Source: a bacterium (GTDB taxonomy: Bacteria; Planctomycetota; Planctomycetia; Planctomycetales; Planctomycetaceae). Taken from it: DNA of 64,000 bases. The notes beneath the pieces were generated by a model that worked only from the letters and a program-made list of their open reading frames with translations, was not told the DNA's origin and did not search any database. Numbering within the stretch: the first letter of the stretch is position 1; each line of letters begins with the position of its first letter. The stretch is taken from NCBI GenBank assembly GCA_016125225.1, contig WGME01000014.1:62001-126000 (forward strand), in the 5' to 3' direction. The translations under genes and the position numbers were made by a program. Positions 28,259 to 37,244 of this stretch are shown here, piece after piece.

Positions 28259-29665
28259 TCAGCTTCCGTATAACGCCGACATGACTCGGCCTTCGGTTAG
28301 CATCAACGGACGGTTCAAACGGTCTGTGAAATGGCCAGCGGGGTCGATTCCCAAAGCCGAGTACATCGTGGCTGCCAGATCCCACGGACCGTAAGCATCG
28401 GTGGCGGGGTAGGCCCCGCGGCTATCCGAACTGCCAATCACTTGGCCGGAGACAACCCCCGCACCCGCCAGCAGAATGGAGTAACAGAAGCCCCAATGCT
28501 TCCGGCCTGGTGATTCGCCTACAAAGGTCTTTTCCAAGGCCACCAGCGGGGCACGCCCAAACTCCCCGGCGACCACGAACAGCGTTTCATCCAGCAGGCC
28601 GCGTTCATCCAGATCTCGCAACAGTGTTGAAACACTCTGATCAAACCGAGGCAGCAATCGGTCACGCATCGACAGGAAAATATCGTTGTGGGTATCCCAG
28701 CCGTACTCGGTGGTGACATCGGGAGCCAAATCCTGCCCGCGACCGGTATGATTCCAGAAGACGGTGATCCAGGGAACTCCGGCTTCCACTAACCGGCGGG
28801 CGAGCAGGCAGGCTTGCCCAGAACGATCCATGCCGTACTGCCTGCGTAGGGATTCCGATTCACGATCGATGTCAAACGCATGGCAGACTTCCGGACGATC
28901 AAGCAGATTCCTCGCGCGATCCGAAAGGATGTTATAGTTGGCATAGGCCGAAGTCGCTGGATCAACTGCCGCGGATTGTTCCAATGATCGCAACAGGTCA
29001 TCGCGTTGATGGCGTCTGCCGATATCTAAGGCCGGCAAGGGACTCAAGCCGGGCAGCACGGTTGGCTCGGCCGTGATGTCACCCAGCAACAGAGGATCGT
29101 AATCGCTACCGAGCAATCCAGCATTCTGCCCGGGACCAATGTTGATCGGAATCTGTGCCGGGCCATTGACCGTGACTGCCGCATCCAGCGAGGTCCGCAC
29201 GCCGCGCAACCGTTTGACAATTGCCCCGTGCATGGGCCAGTCGCTGGGTTGTGGCGGAGGGTTGGAAGACCGCCGCGCGTGATACCTTCCGGTCAATGTC
29301 AGATAGAGAGCCGATCCATGATCGAGGTCTTCATGGGACATGCTGCGCACGATGGCATATTTGTTGGCCATCGCGGCCATGCGGGGGAGATGTTCGCAAA
29401 TCCGGGTTCCAGGCACCCGGGTCTCGATAGCAGAAAACGCTCCACGAATCTCTGCCGGGGCTTCAGGCTTGGGGTCCCAGGTATCAATCTGACTTTGGCC
29501 GCCATTGGTGACGAGAAAGATGACCGATTTGGCACGACCAAACCCCGGCCAAGTCGGCGTTTCATCATGAGACCAGGAGAGGGTTGGCCGTAACCCCAGC
29601 CATAATCCCCCCAGCGACTGCAAACAAGTCCGCCGCGTTAAACTCAGCGTGTCGCGTCCGCGCAT
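28259..29665 (-). CDS. DUF1501 protein
   Basis: This 468-residue DUF1501 member has a Tat-like signal (TRRTCLQSLGGLWLGL). Family marks are VIFLVTNGGQSQIDTWDPKP, VRSMSHEDLDHGSALYLTLTG, GVPWITVFWNHTGR, VVAGEFGRAP, RKHWGFCYSILLAGAG and LAATMYSALGIDPAGHFTDR. It is closer in style to the 418-residue copy at 57861 than to the tandem pair at 18677-21552. No DUF1549 partner is next to it, which is unusual in this window. The start at 29665 is chosen because it begins the Tat motif, with GGAG close upstream. Reaction unknown. Confidence 0.9.
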   Translation of the reverse strand: MRGRDTLSLTRRTCLQSLGGLWLGLRPTLSWSHDETPTWPGFGRAKSVIFLVTNGGQSQIDTWDPKPEAPAEIRGAFSAIETRVPGTRICEHLPRMAAMANKYAIVRSMSHEDLDHGSALYLTLTGRYHARRSSNPPPQPSDWPMHGAIVKRLRGVRTSLDAAVTVNGPAQIPINIGPGQNAGLLGSDYDPLLLGDITAEPTVLPGLSPLPALDIGRRHQRDDLLRSLEQSAAVDPATSAYANYNILSDRARNLLDRPEVCHAFDIDRESESLRRQYGMDRSGQACLLARRLVEAGVPWITVFWNHTGRGQDLAPDVTTEYGWDTHNDIFLSMRDRLLPRFDQSVSTLLRDLDERGLLDETLFVVAGEFGRAPLVALEKTFVGESPGRKHWGFCYSILLAGAGVVSGQVIGSSDSRGAYPATDAYGPWDLAATMYSALGIDPAGHFTDRLNRPLMLTEGRVMSALYGS

Positions 29666-29759
29666 GGTCTCCGCCCGTAATTCTGATATCCGCCGCGCAC
29701 AGAATATCGTATCACGGAGCGTGGATGCGTTGCTACCGCAATTAAGACGTTCAGCGGTC

Positions 29760-30752
29760 TCAATCGGAAAGAGCCGCGAGATCATGGTCGACCATCATGT
29801 GGACCAGTTCGCGGAAAGCGACCTGCGGTTTCCAGCCCAAGGTTTGCCGGGCTTTGGTGGTATCGCCGAGTAACAGGTGAACTTCTGCCGGTCGATAAAA
29901 TTTTGGGTCGACGACGACATAATCTTCATAGTTGAGCCCCACATGACTGAAGGCCAGTTCGCAGAACTCGCGGACGGTATGTGTTTCCCCGGTCGCGATG
30001 ACGTAATCATCTGGCTGCGATTGCTGCAGCATGCAGTGCATGGCGATCACAAAGTCCCCGGCAAAACCCCAGTCGCGAAGGGCATCGAGATTGCCCAGAG
30101 CGAGCTGCGTCTTCTTGCCCTGCTTGATCTGGGCCACATGCCAGGTGATCTTGCGGGTGACGAACTCCAACCCACGGCGCGGCGATTCGTGATTAAACAG
30201 AATTCCGGAGCACACGAACATGCCATAGGCTTCGCGGTAGTTCCGGGACAGGTCAAATCCTGTCACCTTGGAGATGCCATACGGGGATCGCGGATGAAAT
30301 TTCGTGGATTCCGTCTGCGGAGACTCGGTCACCTGACCGAACATTTCGCTCGACCCCGCGAAATAGAATCGGCACTGCGGGACAATCAAACGGACGGCTT
30401 CAAGCAGGAAGTGCGTGCCATTGATATTCGATTGAAACGTGGAAAACGGGTCATCGAACGAATACGAAACGAAACTCTGCGCACCGAGGTGGTAGACCTC
30501 GTCCGGCTGCACGTCCTGTACGATTTTGTAGAGACTGGCGTAGCTCTCCAGGCTGCCGGAATGCAGGGTGACCAGATCTGTCAGATGGGCAATTCGCGAA
30601 AGCCGCGTGCCCTCTCTTTCGAAAGCCACCCGGCGGACAATGCCATGCACCTTGTATCCCAGCGCGAGCAGATGCTCTGCCAGATACGAACCATCTTGCC
30701 CTGTAATCCCCGTGATCAGGGCGCGTTTGACAGATTCCGACATGCGAATCAT
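29760..30752 (-). CDS. gmd: GDP-mannose 4,6-dehydratase
   Basis: This 330-residue short-chain dehydrogenase/reductase converts GDP-mannose to GDP-4-keto-6-deoxymannose, the first step to GDP-fucose, GDP-rhamnose or related sugars for surface glycans. ALITGITGQDGSYLAEHLL is the NAD(P) site with the GQDGSYLAE run typical of Gmd. SSEMFGQV, PRSPYGISKVTGFDL (the catalytic Y-x-x-x-K) and LFNHESPRRGLEFVTRKIT are all present. The start may be 30752 or the ATG at 30743 (MSESVKRALITG). No reductase or fucose synthase gene is adjacent. Confidence 0.92.
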   Translation of the reverse strand: MIRMSESVKRALITGITGQDGSYLAEHLLALGYKVHGIVRRVAFEREGTRLSRIAHLTDLVTLHSGSLESYASLYKIVQDVQPDEVYHLGAQSFVSYSFDDPFSTFQSNINGTHFLLEAVRLIVPQCRFYFAGSSEMFGQVTESPQTESTKFHPRSPYGISKVTGFDLSRNYREAYGMFVCSGILFNHESPRRGLEFVTRKITWHVAQIKQGKKTQLALGNLDALRDWGFAGDFVIAMHCMLQQSQPDDYVIATGETHTVREFCELAFSHVGLNYEDYVVVDPKFYRPAEVHLLLGDTTKARQTLGWKPQVAFRELVHMMVDHDLAALSD

Positions 30753-30836
30753 ATACTCCGGCGAATATTCAGTTTCCTGCCGGATTCTGTCGTAACATGA
30801 CCGGGGCCGTCAACCGGCGCACTCGTTCACTCCCCC

Positions 30837-33800
30837 TTACCGAGACTCCAAGGTGATCGCCATCACCACGGGCGCGCTGCGGTCTGGCCCTTTGATCAGT
30901 TCCAGACTGGCAATCCGCTCGGCGCGTTCCGGAATGACCGAGAAGTAACGAATCTGCTGGCCACGTAATCGATAAGCCAGCTTCGACCCCGGCACATCGA
31001 CCACGCGGATGTAATCAGCGAACTCCACCCCATTCCTGAGCGGATGATCTTCGGTCGTTCCGTCCGCATAGTTGATGCGGGCAATCATGGAGACCGATTT
31101 GTCCTCACCAAAAGGGAAGCCCCAACCACTGACACCACTGAGGAAGTGAATGGCCTTCGCGGGCATGTTGCAGGGCAATTCCACCGATCGCGGCATGGTC
31201 ACTGCAACCGGGCCATTCTCACTACGGAGCAGCACCGCATTCGGCACGCGGTCGCCTTGGGGATCGATGAGGTTAAAAGGGACACCATCAAAAACCTTCG
31301 ATTCCCAATCGGGGAAGATCAGCCGTTCGGCATCGGCATCGCGGTTATAGAACATGCCTTGTGTACTGACTGCCGACGCGACCTTCCGCAGATCCAGCGG
31401 CACAAACTGCCCGCGCTGTGTCAGGAATTCAAGCAGATTCGTCAGATCGCTCGCCGTGAGTTGCTTCTCAAAACCTTCGGGCATGATCGACTTCTTCGAG
31501 CCGACGAGTTCTTCGATATCGTCCCGAGGAATGGGATGCCGCTTGGCTTCGGTATCGATGATTTCAATGGCGGTACGACTTTCCCCGGCGAGCATGCCAT
31601 TGATCACACGGCCATCCATCAACTGCAAGGTATACGCCCGGAAATTGCCTTCCACGCTGCGACTCGGGTCAAGAATGTGAATGAGCAGTTCATGCTTGGG
31701 ATGCACCGCCATGCCGGTGAGATCGGGGCCAATCTTCTGGCCTTCGCCGCTGTGCATGTGACACTTGGCACATTGCTTCTTGAAAACTTCCTTACCCGCG
31801 ACAGGATCGCCCGTGTGTTCGGTGACTGCGTGCAGTTCTTCGATCACCTTCTGACGGTCGGCGTTGGGCAAGCCGCCTTGGCGTTTCAGCAATTCGGTTG
31901 CACGGCGTTGGATCTGACGATCCGGATGAGCCGCCAACGCCTGCTTCTGATCTAAAGACAGATCCGAGAGTTGCAGGTCGCCTTGATCGACGGCATCGAG
32001 CAAGGATTTCACCGTTTGCGGTCGTCCCAGCAAGACGCGAATCGCCGCTTGACGGACCGCCGGGGTAAACGAGGTCGAACGCTGGACAAGTTGTGGTCCC
32101 AGATCGGCCGCCGTGCTGGTTTGCAACGCGTTCATAATGCCGCTGGCCACATCAGTGGCCGCTTGCGGTGTGATGAGTGTTAAGAGTTGCGTGACGACTT
32201 CGCTCGACTGAGGCTGGTAGGCCACCAGTTCCTGGGCCGCCGCGATGCGTTTCTCGGCCGCCATTTCCGGATCGCAGACCGCCTTCAATTGGGCTGCCAC
32301 GATTCCCGCGGTGTACTTCTGCAACGACTGGCTGCCCCATGAGGAAGAGAGCTTCGCCAATTGCCCTTTCATGGTCGTGGGGGACTTTTCAAAAACCGCA
32401 ACCAGAATCTGTTCCGATGCGTCAGAAATCTGTACCTGATGATCTTTGGGCCAACCTCGCGTCAAGCCTTCCAGGACCGCAGGCAACAGTCGAGGCAAGC
32501 GATCGCCACGCGGAGTGGACGTGAAGGACGCGATAATGGCATCGAGTTCCGCTCCGGTCAGCTTACCGCGGGCCATGTGTTCGCAGACGATGGGCACCAC
32601 GGTCCAGCAGGCGGCTTTGTCGGTAATCAGCATCGACGTGTATTCCGCGCCACTCACCGCCGCAGTGACGTAGGCCGTCCCATGCTGAGCGGCGGCACTG
32701 GTGAGGGCATCACGTTGCCAACGGTCATCCCCTTGCAAAGCATAGAACGATTCCGCTGCCAGTCGCTGGGCTGATTTCTCGGTCGCCGGCAGATCAGCCA
32801 GTGCCAGAAACGCGGCGAGTTTCACCTGTGGATGACGATCCGACAGGCCTACATCGGCAGCGAGCTGGCCTGCTGCCTGACTCTGTGGTAGCACCTGCAA
32901 CGCATTGCGACGCACACCCGCCGACGGATGTTTCACCGCGGCAAAGACCGCTGCGACGACATCGGGATGCGCGTCATCAATCGCACCGAGACCATGCAAT
33001 GTCCACAACGCATGAATCGCGCCGACATTGAGTCCCACGGCATCCACCGCCTGATCATGCACCAGTTTCAGCAGTTCCGGCACGACGTCGAGTTCCCCTC
33101 GCTCGACCAACAGCCGCTGGGCATGCCGCCGCCAGAAGAGGTTGTCCCTCGTCAAAGCCTGCACCAGTTCCCGCGGCCGCTCGATCGATAATGATGCCGC
33201 CTGGCTTTCCGCTGTCTGCTTTCCGTTTTCCGCTCCATAAACAACGCGATAGACCCGCCCATGCTTCTTGTCCCGCAGGTCGGACTCATACGCGTTTCCC
33301 TTGCCGGTCTTGAAGCCCGCCGGTGTGGGGTTGTGCTGCACAATATAGTTGTACCAGTCGAGCACCCACACATTCCCGTCCGGTCCGACTTCCGCCATGA
33401 TCGGCGCGGACCATTCATCGTCGCTGGCGACGAGATTCATCGGGCTGGTTGAGGCGAAGTCGGTGCCTTGTGCGGTGAGATGGAACGTCCCGACCAGATG
33501 CCCCGTCGGTCCGCAGACAAACGCGGTCTGATTCCAGAACTGTGGCGGATAATTACGAGCCGTGTACAACGCATGACCAGCCCCCGCTGTGTAACCGCCA
33601 TGTTGATCGACCTGCCGGATTTTTTCCGTGATGGGTTTGAACAGGTAAGTATCAGCGATGGTGCCAAGTTGTTCGGCCGACCAGCCCCGTACGCGTTCGT
33701 AGTAACGGTTGGCGATGGGCATGTAGACGCTGGGATTCCGGTTCGCGGTGGAGCCGAAGATAATGCCCTCTTCGCTCATCCCAAAGCCCCAGGTGTTGTT

Positions 33801-35297
33801 GTTCGTCGAGCGGACGAATTCGAGCGCAGTGACTTTCGGACGCCCAGGGATCGCAATCCCTGGGCGTCTTTTAGATTCCGGATGGAACCGCAGAAACCCT
33901 TGCCGGAAACTCGGAATCTCCTCACCATTCGCGATCACCGGGCGGGAGTTGTTATATCCCTGCATCCCCCAGATCCAGTTGTCGAGACCGTACTGGAAGT
34001 TGCTCACACCGCCGTGTGTGTCGCCGAGTTCCCAACCGGTGATGAGAACTTCACGCACATCGGCCCGGTCGTCGCCATCGGTATCTTTGAGGTACAGCGT
34101 TTCGAGCGCGTGCTGCACGATAGCTCCGCCGTGATGGAACGCAATCGCCGTCGGGATGCTGAGCTTTTCGGCGAAGACCGTGAACTTGTCGGCCTTGCCG
34201 TCGCCATTGGTGTCTTCGCAGATGCGGATGCGGTCGCGGCCCTCGCCATTGGTCTGCAACTCGTTGGGATAATCATACGTCTCGCAGACCCATAACCGGC
34301 CGCGTTCATCCCAGGTCATCGCGATCGGCTTGCCCTGCAGATCGGGCTCGCTGACGAAGAGTTCCAGATGAAACCCCTGGGGCACCGAGTAGTGCTGCAT
34401 CGACTTCTCGGGCGGCAGCGGCAACTGCATCTTGGTGATCGGATCGCCCAGCGTGCCCCACCGCGTGGAAGGCGTGTAGTTCGGAATCTTCGGGCCGACC
34501 TCTTCGTACTCGAACTTGGCGGCGTCGGCAGCGATGGCCGTCATGGGTAGCGGCTGGAAGGTGGTCGTATAGACGTACGCCGGCACGACACTCGGGTCTT
34601 GACCGCACGCCCAGCGAATGCCTCGTTCGACGAGATTGTGGAAACCGGGATTGCTGAAGGTGCGTTGATCGTGACCCCAGGCGGTGTAGAAGACACGGCC
34701 GTTGCCATGCGTGCGAACCCACGTCCACGGCTCCTCAGTCTTGCCGTCGGCCTGCATGCCTTGCTTGCGGACCTCCAGCACAATGCGGTCTTTCTCGTTG
34801 TGCTTGGTATGCACATAGGTTTCATCCCAACTACGAAAGCTGCTGTAGCCTTTCAGAATGGGATGCTCTGGCGCGACCGCTTCCACGCCAAAGACTTCGC
34901 CGCCATGCTTCTGGAACTGAGCCCCCACTAGTTCGATAAACTTCGGCGAGTTGCGGAAGCAGTACGACGCACAATGCAAGGGGATGAACCCCTTGCCGCT
35001 GGCAACATAATCCAGCAGCGCGGCTTCCTGTGTCGGCGTGATCTCATCGATATTGGCGTACAACACCAGTCCATCAAACTCGGCGAGCGTCTCCTTCGTG
35101 AGCGCGACCGCCGGATCATCGACGTACTTCATCGAGATCGCCCGGGCCGCCAGCACCGGCTCCAGCTGCACAAACCGCTCCATCGGCCGATGATGCCCGT
35201 TATCGCCGAGGAAGAGGAGTTTCAACGGCGGCAAGTCGGCGGCAAACAGTGTCACCGGGCACAATGCCAACCAGAGGATGCCCAGAAAGCGCTTCAT
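30837..35297 (-). CDS. ThuA/PVC-type dehydrogenase/HEAT/cytochrome c protein
   Basis: This 1486-residue exported protein has a signal peptide (1-20). A ThuA-like domain (about 25-240) includes GFIPLHCASYCFRNSPKF and FYTAWGHDQRTF. A PVC-type membrane-bound dehydrogenase propeller follows (about 300-670) with RGRLWVCETYDYPNE and NTWGFGMSEEGIIFGS. HEAT-like alpha repeats span about 720-1140. A cytochrome c domain has CAKCH at Cys1176-Cys1179-His1180 and IGPDLTGM. A C-terminal beta domain of about 240 residues ends the protein. By family it is a predicted periplasmic carbohydrate-type oxidoreductase passing electrons to haem; substrate unknown. Residues about 478-486 are encoded by a perfect DNA palindrome that looks inserted. 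Confidence 0.92.
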   Translation of the reverse strand: MKRFLGILWLALCPVTLFAADLPPLKLLFLGDNGHHRPMERFVQLEPVLAARAISMKYVDDPAVALTKETLAEFDGLVLYANIDEITPTQEAALLDYVASGKGFIPLHCASYCFRNSPKFIELVGAQFQKHGGEVFGVEAVAPEHPILKGYSSFRSWDETYVHTKHNEKDRIVLEVRKQGMQADGKTEEPWTWVRTHGNGRVFYTAWGHDQRTFSNPGFHNLVERGIRWACGQDPSVVPAYVYTTTFQPLPMTAIAADAAKFEYEEVGPKIPNYTPSTRWGTLGDPITKMQLPLPPEKSMQHYSVPQGFHLELFVSEPDLQGKPIAMTWDERGRLWVCETYDYPNELQTNGEGRDRIRICEDTNGDGKADKFTVFAEKLSIPTAIAFHHGGAIVQHALETLYLKDTDGDDRADVREVLITGWELGDTHGGVSNFQYGLDNWIWGMQGYNNSRPVIANGEEIPSFRQGFLRFHPESKRRPGIAIPGRPKVTALEFVRSTNNNTWGFGMSEEGIIFGSTANRNPSVYMPIANRYYERVRGWSAEQLGTIADTYLFKPITEKIRQVDQHGGYTAGAGHALYTARNYPPQFWNQTAFVCGPTGHLVGTFHLTAQGTDFASTSPMNLVASDDEWSAPIMAEVGPDGNVWVLDWYNYIVQHNPTPAGFKTGKGNAYESDLRDKKHGRVYRVVYGAENGKQTAESQAASLSIERPRELVQALTRDNLFWRRHAQRLLVERGELDVVPELLKLVHDQAVDAVGLNVGAIHALWTLHGLGAIDDAHPDVVAAVFAAVKHPSAGVRRNALQVLPQSQAAGQLAADVGLSDRHPQVKLAAFLALADLPATEKSAQRLAAESFYALQGDDRWQRDALTSAAAQHGTAYVTAAVSGAEYTSMLITDKAACWTVVPIVCEHMARGKLTGAELDAIIASFTSTPRGDRLPRLLPAVLEGLTRGWPKDHQVQISDASEQILVAVFEKSPTTMKGQLAKLSSSWGSQSLQKYTAGIVAAQLKAVCDPEMAAEKRIAAAQELVAYQPQSSEVVTQLLTLITPQAATDVASGIMNALQTSTAADLGPQLVQRSTSFTPAVRQAAIRVLLGRPQTVKSLLDAVDQGDLQLSDLSLDQKQALAAHPDRQIQRRATELLKRQGGLPNADRQKVIEELHAVTEHTGDPVAGKEVFKKQCAKCHMHSGEGQKIGPDLTGMAVHPKHELLIHILDPSRSVEGNFRAYTLQLMDGRVINGMLAGESRTAIEIIDTEAKRHPIPRDDIEELVGSKKSIMPEGFEKQLTASDLTNLLEFLTQRGQFVPLDLRKVASAVSTQGMFYNRDADAERLIFPDWESKVFDGVPFNLIDPQGDRVPNAVLLRSENGPVAVTMPRSVELPCNMPAKAIHFLSGVSGWGFPFGEDKSVSMIARINYADGTTEDHPLRNGVEFADYIRVVDVPGSKLAYRLRGQQIRYFSVIPERAERIASLELIKGPDRSAPVVMAITLESR
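33841..33866. repeat. Palindrome inside the 1486-aa coding sequence
   Basis: CGCCCAGGGAT (33841-33851) and ATCCCTGGGCG (33856-33866) are perfect 11-base arms around a four-base loop. On the plus strand TCTTTT follows, so it resembles an intrinsic terminator antisense to the gene. On the coding strand it gives in-frame residues RRPGIAIPGRP. The segment interrupts an otherwise well conserved dehydrogenase stretch. The best reading is a REP-like element that inserted without breaking the frame. Confidence 0.6.
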
Positions 35298-35360
35298 GGA
35301 AAAGTCTCGTTGATGTGAAGTCTAATTGCGCAGAACCATGACGAGAGAAGAACCGCTGAA

Positions 35361-35837
35361 TCATTTCTTCGGGATTACCACGACTATATTCGTGTGAAAC
35401 GAGTGACCATATGTCTGGGCCGGAGGCACGTATTTGAAAAGATCCCTCGGAGCACCGCTGTACCGACCAGTTTCATAAGCAATCATCTGAAAGGTACTGC
35501 CGATCGTAGGAACAGGTAATGATTCAGGTGCAGTGACTGATTCTGGATTAAACAGAACCGGACTCTTCAACTCAGCTCCATCAATTGTTTCAACTCGAAT
35601 GAGATAGTTCTGCTGCGATTGTCCTTTAAATGTTGAAGGATTTGGAACAATCGTCCCGGCGATTTCTGCAATCGTTCCGAGCCGTAAGCCAAGCCGCCCC
35701 TGCACTCCTCTGCGGCTCAATTCTTCCAGCGAAATCGGAGCCTCTGGCCGTTCTTCAAATCCACTGACTGAAAAGGTAGCGATACCAATCACAAAAACAG
35801 TCAGGAGTCCTGCTTTTGCTTGCAACCCATTATTCAT
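35361..35837 (-). CDS. Small secreted or membrane-anchored protein, unknown
   Basis: This is a 158-residue protein. The start at 35837 is preferred (GGGAG upstream, and the signal-like GLLTVFVIGIATFSVSG follows directly). The longest frame would begin at 35867. After the hydrophobic segment comes a beta-rich domain with LRLGTIAEIAGTIVPNP, YLIRVETIDGAELKSPV, STFQMIAYETGRYSG and HTNIVVVIPKK, the look of a small OB- or barrel-type fold. No family is recognised. The gene is visibly poorer in G+C than its neighbours, which may mean recent acquisition. It sits between the giant dehydrogenase and the Gfo/Idh oxidoreductase on the same strand. Confidence 0.68.
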   Translation of the reverse strand: MNNGLQAKAGLLTVFVIGIATFSVSGFEERPEAPISLEELSRRGVQGRLGLRLGTIAEIAGTIVPNPSTFKGQSQQNYLIRVETIDGAELKSPVLFNPESVTAPESLPVPTIGSTFQMIAYETGRYSGAPRDLFKYVPPAQTYGHSFHTNIVVVIPKK

Positions 35838-35916
35838 GGGAACTACTCCCTCAGATTGTTCGGCCAACTTCGAGTGACATGCTTGCAGGCATGGGCATTA
35901 CCTGATTCGGCCCCAT

Positions 35917-37032
35917 TTACGTCAACGTGAACGCCGGCAGTTTGACGATTTCGCCGCCTTTCATCGCCGACTGGTGAGCGCAGATGCCGACGCAGGTCCA
36001 GTTCGCCGACTGTACGGCGTTGGGCCAGGGGTCGCGGTTCTGCACCAAGGCGGAGATGAATTCATTGACCAGGTGGGGATGCGAACCGCCGTGGCCGCCG
36101 CCCTGGATGAACGACAGATGGTCGGCGTCCTGAATGGTCTTTGTGAACATGCGGATCGGCTCGGGCAACAGATGGGCAAAGTCTGGGACTTCGATCTTCG
36201 AAGCGATTTCCGGCTCCGGAAGTTTCGCGGTATGCAGGACGTGCGGTTCCCCTTCGACGAGGGTCCACTCGAAGCTCTTTTTGGTGCCGTAGACGTCGAA
36301 GCTCTCGCGGTACTGTCGGGCGACATCGTACAGGAACCGCCAGATATGGGCCGTGACGTCGCTGTCTTTCACCTTAATGTGGCAGCTTTCGACGGCGAAT
36401 TTGTTGCCCGACTTCTGAGCGATGTCCTCCCGCACGGCTCCCGATCCGAAGCAGCTCACATACTCGGCGACACTATTCATGAGACCCAGGCAGGGGCTGA
36501 CCACATGGGTCGCGTAATGCATGGGAATCATCTTTTCCCAGTAGCTCGGCCAGCCATCCATATCCTGCGGATGCGATGCCGCAAGATGCTGAATCTTGCC
36601 GAGTTCGCCCTTGTCGTACATCTCCTTGATGAACAGGAATTCGCGGCTGTAGACCACGGTTTCGGCCATCATGTACTTGAGGCCGGTCTTCGCGACCTTA
36701 TCACAAATCTGCTCACATTCTTCGATGGTGGTGGCCATCGGCACGGTGCACATCACATGCTTCCCGGCGTCGAGAGCCTTCAGCGACATCCATGCATGAT
36801 CGGGAATCGGGCTGTTGATGTGGACGAAATCGACCTGAGGATCAGCGAGGACATCTTCGTACTTGGTATAGCGTTTCGCGATGCCGAATCGATCGCCGAT
36901 CTTGTGCAAATGCTCTTCATTCCGCTGGCAAAGAGCATACACCTCGGCATCGGGATGCCGCTGGTAAATCGGAATGAACTCCGCCCCAAAGCCCAGGCCG
37001 ATCATCGCCACTTTGACAGGTTTCGTCGCCAT
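35917..37032 (-). CDS. Gfo/Idh/MocA-family oxidoreductase
   Basis: This 371-residue NAD(P)-dependent oxidoreductase is typical of sugar or inositol metabolism. VAMIGLGFGAEFIPIYQRHP is the Rossmann start. VDFVHINSPIPDHAWMSLKAL and GKHVMCTVPMATTIEE follow. The usual EKP of this family is here VPMAT, so the catalytic Lys position is altered. YWEKMIPMHYATHVVSP, with the paired His region, and a C-terminal beta-sheet domain complete it. There is no signal peptide, so it is cytoplasmic. It is divergent from an AraC/XylR-type regulator 212 bases away, which probably controls it. The substrate is unknown. Confidence 0.9.
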   Translation of the reverse strand: MATKPVKVAMIGLGFGAEFIPIYQRHPDAEVYALCQRNEEHLHKIGDRFGIAKRYTKYEDVLADPQVDFVHINSPIPDHAWMSLKALDAGKHVMCTVPMATTIEECEQICDKVAKTGLKYMMAETVVYSREFLFIKEMYDKGELGKIQHLAASHPQDMDGWPSYWEKMIPMHYATHVVSPCLGLMNSVAEYVSCFGSGAVREDIAQKSGNKFAVESCHIKVKDSDVTAHIWRFLYDVARQYRESFDVYGTKKSFEWTLVEGEPHVLHTAKLPEPEIASKIEVPDFAHLLPEPIRMFTKTIQDADHLSFIQGGGHGGSHPHLVNEFISALVQNRDPWPNAVQSANWTCVGICAHQSAMKGGEIVKLPAFTLT

Positions 37033-37052
37033 GCTGCTGCTCGCTGATGAAG

Positions 37053-37072
37053 GTATCGAGACGGGTCGATAC
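37053..37072. promoter_or_regulatory. Inverted repeat between oxidoreductase and regulator
   Basis: GTATCGA (37053-37059) and TCGATAC (37066-37072) are perfect seven-base arms around GACGGG. The site lies 20 bases upstream of the oxidoreductase start. It is a candidate operator for the divergent XylR-like protein or another regulator. Confidence 0.35.
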
Positions 37073-37244
37073 TGGTCATGATATCACCGTGCGAGAAAAC
37101 ATCCATGAGTTTTTACGCATGAGCCTTGAGATATTTCACCGAGCCAATCTGGCGGATGATATGTGGATTCTGTGATAATCCGATCGATGCCGTCTGCGCC
37201 ACACCTTTTTCCATGAGCTTTTCTACACGAGAAGAATCGGTCCT

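Noticed and set aside
29877-30800. 307-codon plus-strand open frame
   Set aside because: It is antisense to gmd, with no recognisable domain, signal or ribosome site.
31044-31955. 303-codon plus-strand open frame
   Set aside because: It is antisense to the C-terminal third of the 1486-residue protein, including its haem domain, and encodes nothing recognisable.
35974-37047. 357-codon plus-strand open frame
   Set aside because: It is the exact antisense of the Gfo/Idh oxidoreductase, whose motifs are unmistakable. Long antisense frames are expected in GC-rich genes.
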